Source: Mantamonas sphyraenae
Lineage: Eukaryota > CRuMs > Mantamonadidae
Length of the DNA stretch: 64,000 nt
Assembly: GCA_026936335.1 (NCBI GenBank)
Contig: JAPMXV010000059.1
Location: 1-64,000, forward strand
Reading direction: 5' to 3'
The notes under the pieces were generated by a model that made no database searches, was not told where the DNA came from, and worked only from the letters and a program-made list of their open reading frames with translations. Shown one piece after another: positions 22,175 to 33,352 of this stretch (positions are counted from its first letter, which is position 1; each line of letters starts with the position of its first letter). The position numbers and the translations under genes were made by a program.

Positions 22175-23023
22175 TCACTCCACCAGTTCGGAGACTGCAA
22201 AGCGCAGCTCCTCCTCGGTGACGTCAAAGTTAAACTCGATGAGCTCGAGGTAGGCAAACTCGAGCTCATTGATGTGCTTGAGGGAAATGCCACCGATGGC
22301 ACTCCACATCTTGTTGGAGTAGCGCTGGTCCTCGCAGAACTTGGTGGCCAGGAGCACACTCATGAGCAGGAGCTTGTGCACGTTTGTTCGGCTCACGCGC
22401 ACGCGTCCGCTGCTCTGCAGGCGGCCCAGATAGATCATGGCCACCACGTAGCAGGTGTCGCTGATGTCGCTGTACTTCCTTATCCTGGCCATGTACGGCT
22501 CGACGCCGATGCTGGCGCACGTGTTGGATTCCAGGTTGAACTTTGCGCTCAACTCGTTTTCCCACGGCTCCTCGTCGTCCGCCTCCTCCTCGCACAGGCT
22601 GTTCTCTTTCTTGGCGCTCCAGTCACCAAAGACACTCTCCACCTCCACATCCTCCACCAGCTCCTCGCTCATGGCCGAAGCCATGCTCACGTTGGAGCCG
22701 TTTGAGGCATTGCGACGGTGGCCTCGGGTCCGCCTGCCGTTCGCGTGTGCCTCCAGTGCCTCCTTGGTCAGACTGGACGGGCTGCTGCTGCCGTCGCGCT
22801 CCACGCACGCTTCAAGCAGCTCCAGGATGCGGTCCAGAAGGGCGCAGTTGCAATCGCCCGTGTCAAACGCCACGCCGGCGTCGCGACGAGTCGATTTGTG
22901 GCAAGTGCTGCAACGCCCTCCTTTGCGGTGTCCGCTCTCCTCCACCATCATCTCTGCCTTGATCTCCTTCTCCACTTCCACCTCGTCTTCCTTCATGATC
23001 GACGTTCGAAACGTGTGCATCAT
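22175..23023 (-). CDS. PHO80-like (cyclin P/U type) cyclin
   Basis: 282 residues. The C-terminal half is a single cyclin box typical of the PHO80/cyclin-Y group: YMARIRKYSDISDTCYVVAMIYLGR, then VSRTNVHKLLLMSVLLATKF, ISLKHINELE, and FNFDVTEEEL near the end. Such cyclins bind a Pho85/CDK5-type kinase and act in nutrient or cell-polarity signalling. The N-terminal half is poorly conserved and carries clustered cysteines (CSTCHKS, CNC) and acidic runs. The first in-frame ATG pair is at 23023/23020; the open frame reaches further upstream only through a TTG codon. The partner CDK is not in the window. Confidence 0.9.
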   Translation of the reverse strand: MMHTFRTSIMKEDEVEVEKEIKAEMMVEESGHRKGGRCSTCHKSTRRDAGVAFDTGDCNCALLDRILELLEACVERDGSSSPSSLTKEALEAHANGRRTRGHRRNASNGSNVSMASAMSEELVEDVEVESVFGDWSAKKENSLCEEEADDEEPWENELSAKFNLESNTCASIGVEPYMARIRKYSDISDTCYVVAMIYLGRLQSSGRVRVSRTNVHKLLLMSVLLATKFCEDQRYSNKMWSAIGGISLKHINELEFAYLELIEFNFDVTEEELRFAVSELVE

Positions 23024-23702
23024 TGTGTCGCCCTTGCTATGGGTTTCTGTGCTCGGTTCGCTTCGTCGTCGGGGGGGTGCCAAAAAACGCTTGAAAAAAA
23101 CGCCTTCTTTGCTGAGTATTTCTCGCAGTGTCGGTGGCTGTCGTGTGTCTCACTACACTCAAGTAGGCTCACACACAAGCTAGTGCTTCCGTTGGTGGTT
23201 GCGTGAAATGTGGGTTGCGCGCGTTGCTCTTGCTGCGGTTGCTGCTCGTGTCGTCGTCGCTTCTCCGTGTCGCTGACGTGGATTGGGCGTCGATGTTTTT
23301 GGATACGTGCGGCTCGCTTGCGTTGCTTTCTCTGTCGATTGGCCTGCTGCTGCGGTGTCAAATGCACTCGGACAAGCTGGCTATCTGTAGGGGTACTGTG
23401 TTCCTGGACAGAGGGCGTATGGGGGTTGCTCAGAAAAGAAAAGAAGGGGCCAAACGGGGGTTGTGGGTTGGCGTTCTTTCCTCAGGGGTCGCTGGGTTGT
23501 GTTTTTTGGTCGATTCCCCTCGCGCATCGACCTCGCATCCACCTTTGAAACATCCCAACCACATGCCCATTCTCCACGGTGCTGTAATGATGAATCGCCA
23601 TCCCTCTCCCCTCTTTGTCGTGCACGCACACTCATGGCTCTTCCAAAGCGAAAACCGTCAAGCTCCATTGTCCGTGGCCACACACACTCTCTCTCTGGCT
23701 CT
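23024..23702. other. Intergenic region without a supported gene
   Basis: This 679 bp gap lies between the cyclin start and the REEP gene stop. Several open frames cross it on both strands, but they are low-complexity, lack domain signatures and begin mostly at non-ATG codons. It has A and T runs near 23090 and several G5-G7 runs. The half next to the cyclin is presumably its promoter. Confidence 0.5.
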
Positions 23703-24588
23703 CTAGTCCTCCTTGCCAGGGACCGGTGCCTCCTTGCCCGTGGCAGCGGCACGCTTGCGCAGCTCGGCGGTGTCTTGCTCGCCTGCGGGCTTGCTGGAGG
23801 AGGACAGCGCCTCGCCGACAGCGTTGCGCACGCTCTCGTTGTTCTTGACATAGTCGATGGTGGTCTCGAGTGCCTGCTGGCCCAACTCGGTGGCTGCAGA
23901 CAGACCCTGCTTGGCCAGACGCTGGCTGGCCTCCTTGCTCTTGTTGGCCAGCTCCTCCAGGTTCTCGTCCAGCGACTTTTCGTGTTGCTTCAGCCACGGG
24001 TGCACAAACTTGTCATACACCACCAGCGCTCCCTGTACACACAGCACACAGTGTCCGTGTCGTCCCCACGAGGTCCCAACGCACCGTCCACACGACAACC
24101 GCGGCAGCAAACGCGTCAGCCAAATTCCATCCTCCGAAATGGCCCTCTGGCGCCTTTGCTGGGCACCACGCCGCTCCGGGGCGCCACCGGCACTCTTCTC
24201 CGCCGTCCCATCGTGGCACCACTTCCCTCTCTACTCACCTGTGTCGAGGGCAGTTGCAGCCACAGCACCAGTCCCAGCTTCAGCTCGTAGTAGAACGGGA
24301 ACCTGCACGGAATTGCGTCAGCACGCGTGCCACGATTTTTGCAACGGCCCAACACTCGGCCCGGCGCCACAGCACCGCAAGAGCACCGTGCACGCCAACT
24401 CACCAAGACACCAGCACGTCCATGAGACCCTCCACGACGGCAAACAGGCTAAACACGATCCAGTACGTCAGCCACTGCTGGTCGTCCTGAATGTCGTCGT
24501 GCGTCTCCAGCGCCTTGAAGCTGCAGTACGACGGGTACACAAATCCCAGCAGCAAACCCAACGGCTTTGACAAAACCCAACCAATCAT
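23703..24588 (-). CDS. REEP5/Yop1/HVA22 (TB2/DP1) family ER-shaping protein
   Basis: Three exons on the minus strand, 24588-24404, 24302-24239 and 24032-23703, all with matching phases (2, 0), encode 192 residues. The hairpin region has the family signature LGFVYPSYCSFKALE, then WLTYWIVFSLF and FPFYYELKLGLVLWL. These are the re-entrant membrane helices that bend tubular ER. The C-terminal part (VYDKFVHPWLKQHEKSLD...) is the amphipathic-helix region followed by an Ala/Lys/Glu-rich tail. The N-terminus is short compared with yeast Yop1, so an upstream exon is possible, but the preceding ankyrin gene ends only 48 bp away. The first ATG is at 24588; the open frame further upstream has no ATG. Confidence 0.92.
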
Positions 24589-24635
24589 TTGTTGATGATG
24601 TTTTTTTCCAGTGGCAGCACAGTCGCGTTCGGTTT

Positions 24636-25733
24636 TCACGTCTCCTCCGTCTCCTCCTGCTCCTCATCGTCCTGCTCGCTGACCACCTTGACGTCATCGC
24701 TGCTGCTTGCTCCAGCGTTTGCGCTTGCCTCGTTGCTGGCCCCATGTTCGCGTTCCCATGCCTGCTGTTTGGCAAACGCATCGTCAAAGATCTTCAGCAG
24801 CGGTCGGTGACGATCGTCCCTCACGCAGATAGCCCGTGGCATCCCAGAATGAGTTCTTGGTCGCACGTTCGGGCTTCGACACCAGCCAACGCACGGCGTT
24901 CTCCTGACCCATCCATGCTGCGTGGTAGAAAAGCGACTTGCCCTCCTTGTCCTTTGCGTTGACGTCTGCACCATGCTGCACCAGACACTTCACCATCTCA
25001 AAGTTGCCCGCACGAATGGCATTGCGCAACGGCGTGCCTCCTTCTTCCGTCTCCACTGCATCCGGGTTTGCCCCTCCCTCCAGCAGCGCCTCGGCAAGTT
25101 CGATTTGCAGAAACTGGTTCTCGGAGCCCACCAGCAATGCCAGCTCATGCAGTGCCGTCACGCCCTTCAGGTCTCCTTTGGAAGGATCCGCCCCCTTTTC
25201 AATGAGGAATTTCACCAGCTCCACGTCCTTCTTTCTGCAAAAACGGCGGTTGAAAAGTTGAGAATTCGCGTCAGCTCCATGTCGGGGTTCCCCGAACAAA
25301 AAGCAAGCGCAGTGCCCCATCGCAGCACCCTTCAGGTATCGCTCCCGACACAAATCTCATGCAGCCACAAACTATACACAGAGTCCATGCATTGCAGTCT
25401 GGCACCGCATGCGACTGCGGTGCCCGTGCAAGCCTGACAAGAAAACTCGTCAACAACGTCAAAAAACACTCACCCGCAGGCGTAGTGCAAGGGCGTTCGG
25501 CCGCGGAATCCACCTGCACTCAGATCTGCCCCCTTTTCTGCCAGCCATGCTGCTCCAGCAAGCCTCTTCTTGAACGACTTGTTGGCGCCACAAACGTGGC
25601 AGATGGCAGGGCCGTCAATTCCCACATGCGCGTTGATGTCCAGCCCGGCGTCCAACGCCTTTTGCATGCCGGACGTGCTGCACTTGTCCGAACTGCTCTC
25701 CATGCGTTCCTTTGCGCTTTGGTTGTTTCCCAT
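24636..25733 (-). CDS. Ankyrin-repeat protein (frame broken near the C-terminus)
   Basis: Exon 1 is 25733-25474 and exon 2 begins at 25234; the join makes the repeat TPLHYACG-KKDVELVKFLIEKGAD, which confirms the splice. Repeats include units at GVTALHELALLVG, GGTPLRNAIRAGN and GKSLFYHAAWMGQ. The N-terminus (MGNNQSAKE) has the MGNNxS form typical of N-myristoylated proteins, so membrane tethering is possible. As given, the frame stops at 24784. One base fewer in the CCC at 24818-24820 lets it continue as LLKIFDDAFAKQQAWEREHG and an acidic EQDDEEQEETEET end at 24636. Corrected length is about 285 residues. Function beyond protein binding is unknown. Confidence 0.8.
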
Positions 25734-25915
25734 GTTTGCTTTTCTGTGTTGTCTATGCGAGAAGGTGGTTTCCATCGCGCTCCACTCTGCACTCATCCCA
25801 CAATGACACTTGCATTCATGCTCACTCCATTCCCAAATCCCCCACACTCTGCACCAAACCTCCACCTGCGCCCATGCCCTTGCCCTTCCCAATCCAAGCC
25901 AATTCCAACACGACC

Positions 25916-26793
25916 ATGTTCCGTTCCGTCGCCACCCCGTCCCACTCCTCCAACCTGATGTACATAGCAACCAGGGCTGGCACTACCATGGCTCATCTTT
26001 CTACAGCCTCCTCTTCCTCTTCCACCTCTCGAAGGCGGCCTGCCAAGGCTGTCCTCACCATGGTCCGTTTGCTCCTCCCTGCCCCACCCCCCTCCCTCAC
26101 CAGTCCACCTTTCCGCCTCACACATGTCCCCAATACAGACCCCAGCCGCCGTGGAACGTGTAAAAACTCTCATGCAGCAGCGCAAGGACGCAGACCAGCT
26201 CCTGGGCGTCCGGATCGGCGCAAAGACTCGTGGCTGTTCCGGCATCTCCTATACCCTCGAGTATGCCAAGGAGAAGAACAAGTATGACGAAACCGTGGAA
26301 GAGCAAGGTATGTTGTGAATCATCATCCCCCCTTTCCCGCCTATATCCCTCCCTGTGGCTCATTTTCCGTCCGATGCCAAAAGGCGTCACTGTGCTCGTT
26401 GATCCCAAGGCCCTCATGTACGTACTGGGCACACAGATGGACTTTGTCACAGACAAACTCAGCAGCCAGTTTGTCTTTTCCAATCCCAACGCTACAGGCA
26501 TGTGCGGCTGTGGCCAATCCTTTTCCTTTGAAATTCCCCGCAATCAGCAGCTTGCCTCTGCCTCCTCCTCCTCCTCCTCCTCCACAACTGCCGCCGCGCA
26601 GCCACAGGCCATCCAAGATGACGACCAAGACGACTGGGGCTTCTTGGACGACGACAAAGACGACGCAGATGACGACAACCTCATTTCCATCGTCCAGCCC
26701 GCCGATCCCTCCGATCCGGGCCTGTCCACCATTGAATCCTCATCCACACGCACCAAACGCGGCATCGTTGTTAGTACCAACCGAGACGCGTGA
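25916..26793 (+). CDS. ISCA1: Mitochondrial iron-sulfur assembly protein, ISCA1-like (A-type carrier)
   Basis: Exons 25916-26062, 26139-26307 and 26384-26793 (phases 0, 1; introns of 76 bp each) encode 241 residues. The first 45 or so are rich in S, T, R and A with few acids, fitting a mitochondrial targeting peptide. The core matches ISCA1: LTMTPAAVERVK, GVRIGAKTRGCSGISYTLEY, VLVDPKALMYVLGTQMDFV and MCGCGQSF. The three cluster-binding cysteines (RGCSG and CGCG) are present. A-type carriers help deliver [4Fe-4S] clusters to mitochondrial enzymes. Most homologues end just after CGCG; this one adds about 75 residues, very acidic (DDDQDDWGFLDDDKDDADDD) and then serine-rich. It ends 38 bp from the stop of the convergent BRAP2 gene. 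Confidence 0.95.
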
Positions 26794-26831
26794 CCCAACA
26801 AAGGACTGAATTGTGCAATGCCACCACCTCA

Positions 26832-28176
26832 TCATCTCCTGCGCCCCTGCTTCTTCTTCCCGCCTGCTCCGCGCCTCTTGCCACCACTGCCCCCGCCCGC
26901 ACTCGACGACTGTCCGTCCACCTCGGGACTCAATGTGATCACACTGCCGTTTTGGAGCTCGTCCTTGTTCGGAGACGCCGCAATCTTGTCCTGTGTCTCC
27001 AGAAAGAACATCAGGTCTCGCACCTGCGCCTCCAGCTCTTCGATGTGCGCATCCTTCTTTGCCAGAGCCTTTGCATGCGCCTCTTCCATGGCACCCACCT
27101 TGCCCTGCCACTGCCGTGTCCCCTCTGTCAGCGTCTCGTTCAGGTGCTTCAGAAACTCGTTGTCCTCCTGCAGCGCCGCCCTCTCGCTCTCCACACTCTT
27201 CATGCTTTTGGTTGCCTTCTTCACACGCCCTTCCAACTCTTTCACTTGCTCAGTACGCTTCTTCAGCTCCTCCTCCCTCTCTCCCAGCTTCGACTCGTAG
27301 TACATCCGTTGCGCCTCAAGCTGGCTCGTCAGCAGAAACTCGTACTCGGCTGCAATCGACTCCAACTTGGCCACTTCCATCTGTTCCATGTACACCGGAT
27401 CGCCTCGCTTGCCTCCCCGCTCCCCTTCGGGCTCCGGCAGCTCCACCAGCTTGCCGTCGAGCTTGTTCTGGATCAACCTGTGCACATATCCGTCACCAGC
27501 ATAGTCCCACACCCGTTGCGTGGCAATTTCCATGCTGTAGGTGTGCTTTGTCTGTTCATAGTGGTGCAGCGCATGCTGCCCGGCAAAACGCCCGCAGCCG
27601 ATGAAGCCACAGATCACGCAGATCCACAGCTGTTCTGTCGACTCGCACACCTCGCAAAACGAGTCGATGTCTTGTTCGGGCTGGTAGTACCTGCACACGG
27701 GACAGTCATTCTGTCCCCATCGTGCAAGGCATTCCGTGTGGAAGCTGTGGTTGCACAGGATCGTCAACATGCCACTCACCGTCGTGTCCATGCGCTCCAA
27801 GCACACTGCGCATTGTGGCAGAATCGTAAACTTGTCTGGTGGGAAGCACGACGTCAGGTGGGCGTCCTCCAGCGCATTCTTGCCCTCGGGTTCCAGAAAC
27901 TCCACCGACGCCACATACAACAGGTGGCACAGCTCTCCCTCCAGCGAGTTGAACCGCGAGCCGTTGTGATGCACGAAAAACTCGTCTGCGCTCGCCTGGT
28001 CCACAAAGCTCATCAGCACCGTGTACTTGTTCGGCGTGTCGTCTCGCACAATCCGCAAATTCCTCATGTGCGACGTAAACACGCCACAGAACTGCAGAAA
28101 CTCGCTGCAACCGATGCGTGTCGGCACTGCCAGTGCTGCTAGGAGTGGCTGACGGTCCTCCTGTGTGTGTATGTGC

Positions 28177-28215
<39 letters not shown>

Positions 28216-29001
28216 AGCCCCAGTTGCGTGGTTGTCTCTCTCCTTCCTCCCGCAATCTCCACCTACAGGCAGATACCGCTCCTTCTCCAGCAGAAGCATG
28301 CTCTTTTCGTCAATGCCTGTCATCTTCTTTGTGCTGTCGTCTCCTGTGCTCGAATCCTGCGGAAGCGGAGTTTGCGCTTCCAACCCCCCATTGCTTTCCC
28401 GCGTCTCTCCCTCCTGCTCGCTGTCCTCATGGCTGTCCACGGCGTCGTCGTCGTTGTCCTCTGCTGCAGAGGATGTGTGCAATGTTCGCTTGCTCTTGCG
28501 CGAGCGCACCTCGGTCCATCCCTCGCCGCCGCTGCCGCCGCCGCCGCTGCTGCTGCTGCTGCTGCTTCCGCTCAGTGTTCGATCAAGAGAATTCCCAGCT
28601 GTGTCGTGGCCCCGTGTGGCCGCCACAATGTCCTCTGCACTGCCCAACGCCTTCATGGGCGACACACTGGTGTGCAGGTGGACCACCGTCTTCTTCTCCA
28701 TGAACAGATGCACTCGTCCTCGCTGCAGTTGCACAGACGGATTTCCGCTTTGCACGTTCAGCAGTGCCTCGCCGTTGTTCACTGTCGAGCCCTGCACGTC
28801 ACCGCTCACCTGGCGTTCCAACGATGCGTCTGCAAGCACGCTCCATCCCTGTTCGAAAGCATCGGCCACCTCGTCATACGGCGTCACCACAACCACCTCC
28901 TCGTCCTCTTCTCCCTCGCCGTCTCCTGCTTCGTCCGCAGGCCTACTGCTCACTGACAAATGGTACGTGGATGCACGTGCATGTCGGTCAACACTGTGCA
29001 T
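26832..29001 (-). CDS. BRAP: BRAP2-like RING / ZnF-UBP ubiquitin ligase
   Basis: Exon 1 is 29001-28267 and exon 2 is 28160-26832; the donor GTAGGT and acceptor CACACAG are both phase 0, giving about 687 residues. The N-terminal 240 are low-complexity. Then follow the BRAP2 RRM-like domain (AVPTRIGCSEFLQFCGVF...MRNLRIVRDD), a RING-H2 (CAVCLERMD...CNHSFHTECLARW...CPVC), a ZnF-UBP (CEVCESTEQLWICVICGFIGCGR...HALHHYEQTKHTYSMEI), a long coiled coil and a basic C-terminal tail. BRAP2/IMP proteins bind ubiquitin through the ZnF-UBP and modulate Ras-MAPK signalling in animals. The open frame extends upstream to a TTG at 29091, but the first ATG is at 29001. The start is 112 bp from that of the divergent GCP gene. 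Confidence 0.94.
28181..28214. repeat. (GT)17 microsatellite inside the BRAP2 intron
   Basis: An uninterrupted GT run on the plus strand lies in the 106 bp BRAP2 intron. On the sense (minus) strand it reads (CA)n and lies about 20 bp before the splice acceptor, where a polypyrimidine tract would normally be. Confidence 0.95.
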
Positions 29002-29113
29002 GCCAGGCGTGGGTGCAGTTTGGGGTTGTTTCGTTGTTGCCTTCCGCGCTTCCTGCGCCACTGCCACAAAGGCAAACTCATTCAACGTCAACGCGTCACG
29101 TCAAGAGTGTGTC

Positions 29114-32100
29114 ATGTCCAGTGACGACTCTACCATCGACCTGTTGCACCAGCTTGCGCAGGCCCTGGGTGTGGACGACCCGCCCAAACGCATCTGGCGC
29201 ACCCTGCTATTTCCTGGAAGCCGCGTGCCGCAGACACTTCCGTCACAGAGGCAACACGTACGTGATCCCTCATGCTCACCATCTGCCTCCTTGTCTCCAT
29301 GTGCACCGTGGTTGCTGCGCAAACCCTCGTTCTCGATCTTGGCGCCAAAATCCACTGACACCCTCGCGCATGTGTCTGCACAGAACAACACTGTGGCCAC
29401 CAACCAGGCCATTCTTGCACTGGCCCGGCAGAAGCGTCAAGCCGAATCGCATGTTCTGCAAGGCCTTGTACAGCAGATGCGCGCGAGGGATCAGCTCCAG
29501 CCCATTGTCGGGAAGCGGCACAGCACGGCACGAAGCACACATGCCGCTCATGTGCTCACTCTCAGCAACCCAGAGGCGCTGTTGGCCGTGCTGCACGCGC
29601 TGTCAAACATGGAAGAGCATCCAAAGGCACTGGCGCTGCACACGCTGAGTGCTTCTTCGCAAGCGCTGCTGCGAGACCAGCAAGAAGATTCGGACGTGTA
29701 TACAGATTGGATGCACCCGCTGGAGAAGCAGTGTAGCAACAGTGTGGACTCTTCCCTGCTCAAGAACATGTTCCAATCGTCTGCAAACGAGCCAACGTCG
29801 TCGTTGGCCGCCACCATCAACTCGGGCAACCGCTCTGCGTACCAAAGTCACATGCTGGGAACCCTGCGCCAGCTCATGGACCTTCCTGCCCTCGATGTAC
29901 AAACAAACGGCACAGAGACGCTGTTGGTGGGTGTAGAGGAGGTTGAGGCCAACAAGGAAAACACTGCGCTGGTGTGGCTGGACAATCCATCGGCATCGGT
30001 GCAGCTCCTCCACAGTTGGGACCCATGGACCCATGGGTCGGTCAAACCAGGCGAGTTGGCTGTGGATCTGCTGAGCGAAGCTGGGGCCGATGCCTTTGAG
30101 ACTGCATATTCTGCACACTTCGCCAGCAAGTTTCTGGATGGGACCCTGGTGCTGAGCGAGCCATTGGTTGTACGTGCACTTCTCTTTCTGCTGCATGGTA
30201 CGCCGTCGTCGCTGTACACGCTGGACACACACCAGATGAGCTTTGAGGCAACGCAGCCGTTCCGTCTCCAGCACATGGACACGGTGTCGACGGCGAATCT
30301 GGTCCACCACTTTGTAGAGGCTGGCACGTTGGTGCATCGTCTGCGTCGCCTGGTGCGTCTGCTGACCACAGGACCGCGTGCGAGCGCCATGGGTGCCACG
30401 GCACAAGCGTTTGCCTGGTCTGTGCACAAGTACCTCACCCACCTGGACGCCTATCTGGTGGGCGTGCAGGCACTGATTGTGCGTGACGTCGGTTCCTTGT
30501 CACTGTTCCAACTGCTTGTGCGCACGCGGCTGGTGCGTCAGCAGTTGCTGCAGCTTGCACAGATTTGCCTGCTCAGCGATGCTCAAATGGGCGCCAAGAC
30601 CACCGATGTGGATGCACACGTGTACGAAAACCTCCCGCGCGGCGCATCTCTGATCGATCACGTGTACAGCATGTGTGTACAGTCGGACAGCGATGGTTTG
30701 CTGTTGTCGCTTCTCATCGACACCCTCCAACCCTACCTGGTGTCCCTCTACCGATGGATCTACCACGGCCAAGCAGCAAGTGATGAGTTTGTGGTTGGAG
30801 CACACGAGGAAGTGACTGTGCACCACGACGCCTTCTGGGACGCTGGGGCTCTGGATCGGGGCAACCAAGCCTTGCCGCAATTCCTGCAGCGTGTGCATGC
30901 CCATATTGTGACATGTGGCAAAGCCATGCAGGTGCTACATTCGTTTGACGCATCACATTACATGGTGCGACTGAGTGGTGAGGCGCTGCCGCTGCGCATC
31001 GCTTTGAGCACGCCGCAGCTGCACCATCTGCGACAAGTGCGGCTGCGCATGCTGAACAGGGCCAACTATGAAGCCATGCGGTTGGAATTGGCCAGTCAGG
31101 TGGCAGGGGTGCCACTGGAACAAGGCACGTACAAGGAGATGTTGGAACAGGCTGCCCGTCGACACCAGCAGCGGCTGCGCACGAGCGGACACCACCAGGA
31201 CGTTGTGCGTGCTCGTCAGCAGGAGTGGATGGCCCAACTGCAGGTGCAGATGCAGGAACAACGGGAGCGGAGAATGGAAGCAGCGCAGGCGGCTCGGCAG
31301 GAAGAACTGGCTTGGTTGGCCGAACAAAGCAGCCAAGAGAACTTGACTGTGGGACCACTGGCTCGGCGCACGGGCACCCTTGCCGATTTCGAGACACTCA
31401 AGGAACAAGCGAGGCAGGAGATGGAAGCCATGTATGCCGAACAGACGCGTGAGGCCAATGAGCGCATTCGACGATTCGAATGGCGCGCACGGCGCCTCGA
31501 TTTGCAAGCCGACCGCCTTGCGCTGGTCTTTGCAAACAATGACGAGGAAATGGCATACTGGCAGAGTGAAAGCGCACCAGTGAAGAGGGCAGGTGGTGGC
31601 TTTGTGTGGCAGCCTCGATGGCGTGCGGTTGGTCGTGGCGGTGGCACAGACCCTACGACGACAGGCGAGGAAGACACAGGGCACGTGGCATGGACTGAAG
31701 ACGGTGGAGACGAGCCTACAAACACCGATGTGGTGTGGGAAAGCCAGGAGGAGGCGATGGAGGACTCCTCCGCAGCAGAGGATTCAACAACGCAGGCTGA
31801 GGGTGACGTGACTTGGGACGACGCAGCAGAGGACACAGAAGGCAGCAAAGCGTGGGCGGAACCCGTGTTTGAACTGCCCCGTGTGATGGACGAGCAACGG
31901 GTGGAGGAAGATGACGAAGCCGAGGAGGAGGAGGACGTGGTGGAGTTGGCGTCGCTGGATGGCAGCGATGCAGAGTCGACTGCGTCTTTGTCGGGCATCC
32001 AAGTCGTGGATGTGATCCATGTGCACGAGATGGAGGAGGGAGGAGAAAACAACGTGGTCGATGATGAGGATATCTTGACGGTGGTGACCACGGCGTCGTC

Positions 32101-33284
32101 CTCCTCTGCCCCCCCCTATGGACATGGACGTGGAGTGGCATCGTGTCAACCCACTCATTGTGGACCAGGATGGCGTCAGACAGAAGGCAGATACGGCGTT
32201 GCCCGTGGCCTTGCTTCTTCAACACAGCATCGTGGATTCCATCCTGATGCAGTTCCACTTGAGCAACGCGGCTGTGCTGCGCGTGTTTGTGCGCGATCTC
32301 GATGTGGAGACACATCTGCAATGGCTGCGCAAGCTGTATCTGATGGAAGCCGGTCTGTTTGCAGACCAACTGTGTTCCAGCCTGTTTGGACGGTTGCAGC
32401 AAGGGACACCATGGCTGAGCACGGATGCTCTCAACACACAGTTGCAGATGGCTTTGGACACAGCGGGACTGGCAGAGGATGACCATGCGCAGCTGTTCCG
32501 CTTTCGTGTCCAGCCACAGGAGGACAGTGACAAGGTGGACGGGCAGGAGGCGGCACGGTATCGTGTGCACGACCTGGCAGCGCTGGACCACCTGCGCCTG
32601 GAGTACGCATGCTCGTGGCCATTGACGCTGGTGTTGGACTCTTCCTCCATGGATGCGTACAACCGTGTGTTTTCCTTTCTGCTGCGCATGAAGCGAGCCA
32701 CGTATGTCCTGCGGCAAATCTGGGTGGCGCTGCAGGTGGCCTGGCAACGCAGTCGTGCGAGCAAGGCGCAACTGCGGCGTCTGCAGCTGTTTCGACACCA
32801 GATGGAACACTTTGTGGCCACCATGCAGGGGTACATTATTAACCAGGTCATCCAGGTGACCTGGCAACGGCTGGTGACACGCATCCAGTCGTCGGTGCGC
32901 ACATTGGATGACCTGCGTGCCGCGCATGCAGACTACGTCGACGAACTCATGTTTTGCTGCTTGCTCAATCCCAAGGCCAAGGTGGCCATGCAGATGATCA
33001 ACTCCATGCTGGGGTTCATCCTGCAGTTTGAAGCGCTGACGCGTCGCTTTGTCGACGATGGCTCGGGACTCCACGAGATGCATGCCATCATGCAGAGCTT
33101 CTCCAAGCACAGCGACTTTCTCTTTCTCGTGCTCACAAAGCTGGTTGCCAAGAGCTACCAGCCCCACATGGAAGATCTTCTCCTGCGCCTGGATTTCTCC
33201 GGCCGCAAGGCTGCCGGCAGCAGCAGCTCTGCACACAGCTCGTCCTCCTCCTCTGCTGCAACAGGTGGCAAGACTCGGTTTTGA
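29114..33284 (+). CDS. Gamma-tubulin complex component (Spc97/Spc98 family, GCP5/GCP6-like)
   Basis: Exons 29114-29257 and 29384-33284 encode about 1,347 residues once a frame break is corrected. The N-terminal GRIP1-like region has VVRALLFLLHGTPSSLYTLD, then a helical stretch (FVEAGTLVHRLRRLVRLL). A long Arg/Glu/Gln-rich coiled coil and an acidic insert (about 31000-32090) separate it from the C-terminal gamma-tubulin-binding GRIP2 domain: DSILMQFHLSNAAVLRVFVRD, WPLTLVLDSSSMDAYNRVF and FLLRMKRATYVL. A long insert between GRIP1 and GRIP2 points to GCP6, or less likely GCP5. These proteins form the gamma-tubulin ring complex that nucleates microtubules. The break is a C8 run (32109-32116); with seven C the frame continues without a stop. 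The intron (29258-29383) is 126 bp, a multiple of three, and free of stops. Confidence 0.88.
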
Positions 33285-33352
33285 AGTGCAGTGTGTTGTT
33301 GAGATGGAAGAAGCACACGAGCCACGGAGCAGGCCAATGAAAATCCACCGCA

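Noticed and set aside
23203..23706. Possible plus-strand gene in the 23.0-23.7 kb gap
   Set aside because: The frame begins at a non-ATG codon, has no domain, and its end merges into the antisense of the REEP gene.
23083..29091. Longer starts for the cyclin (23083), REEP (24639) and BRAP2 (29091) genes
   Set aside because: These codons are TTG or GTG. The first in-frame ATGs (23023, 24588, 29001) are more credible for a nuclear eukaryotic gene.
28118..29113. Plus-strand open frame upstream of the GCP gene as an N-terminal extension
   Set aside because: It runs antisense to BRAP2 exon 1 and its GT-rich intron. The ATG at 29114 begins sensible sequence.
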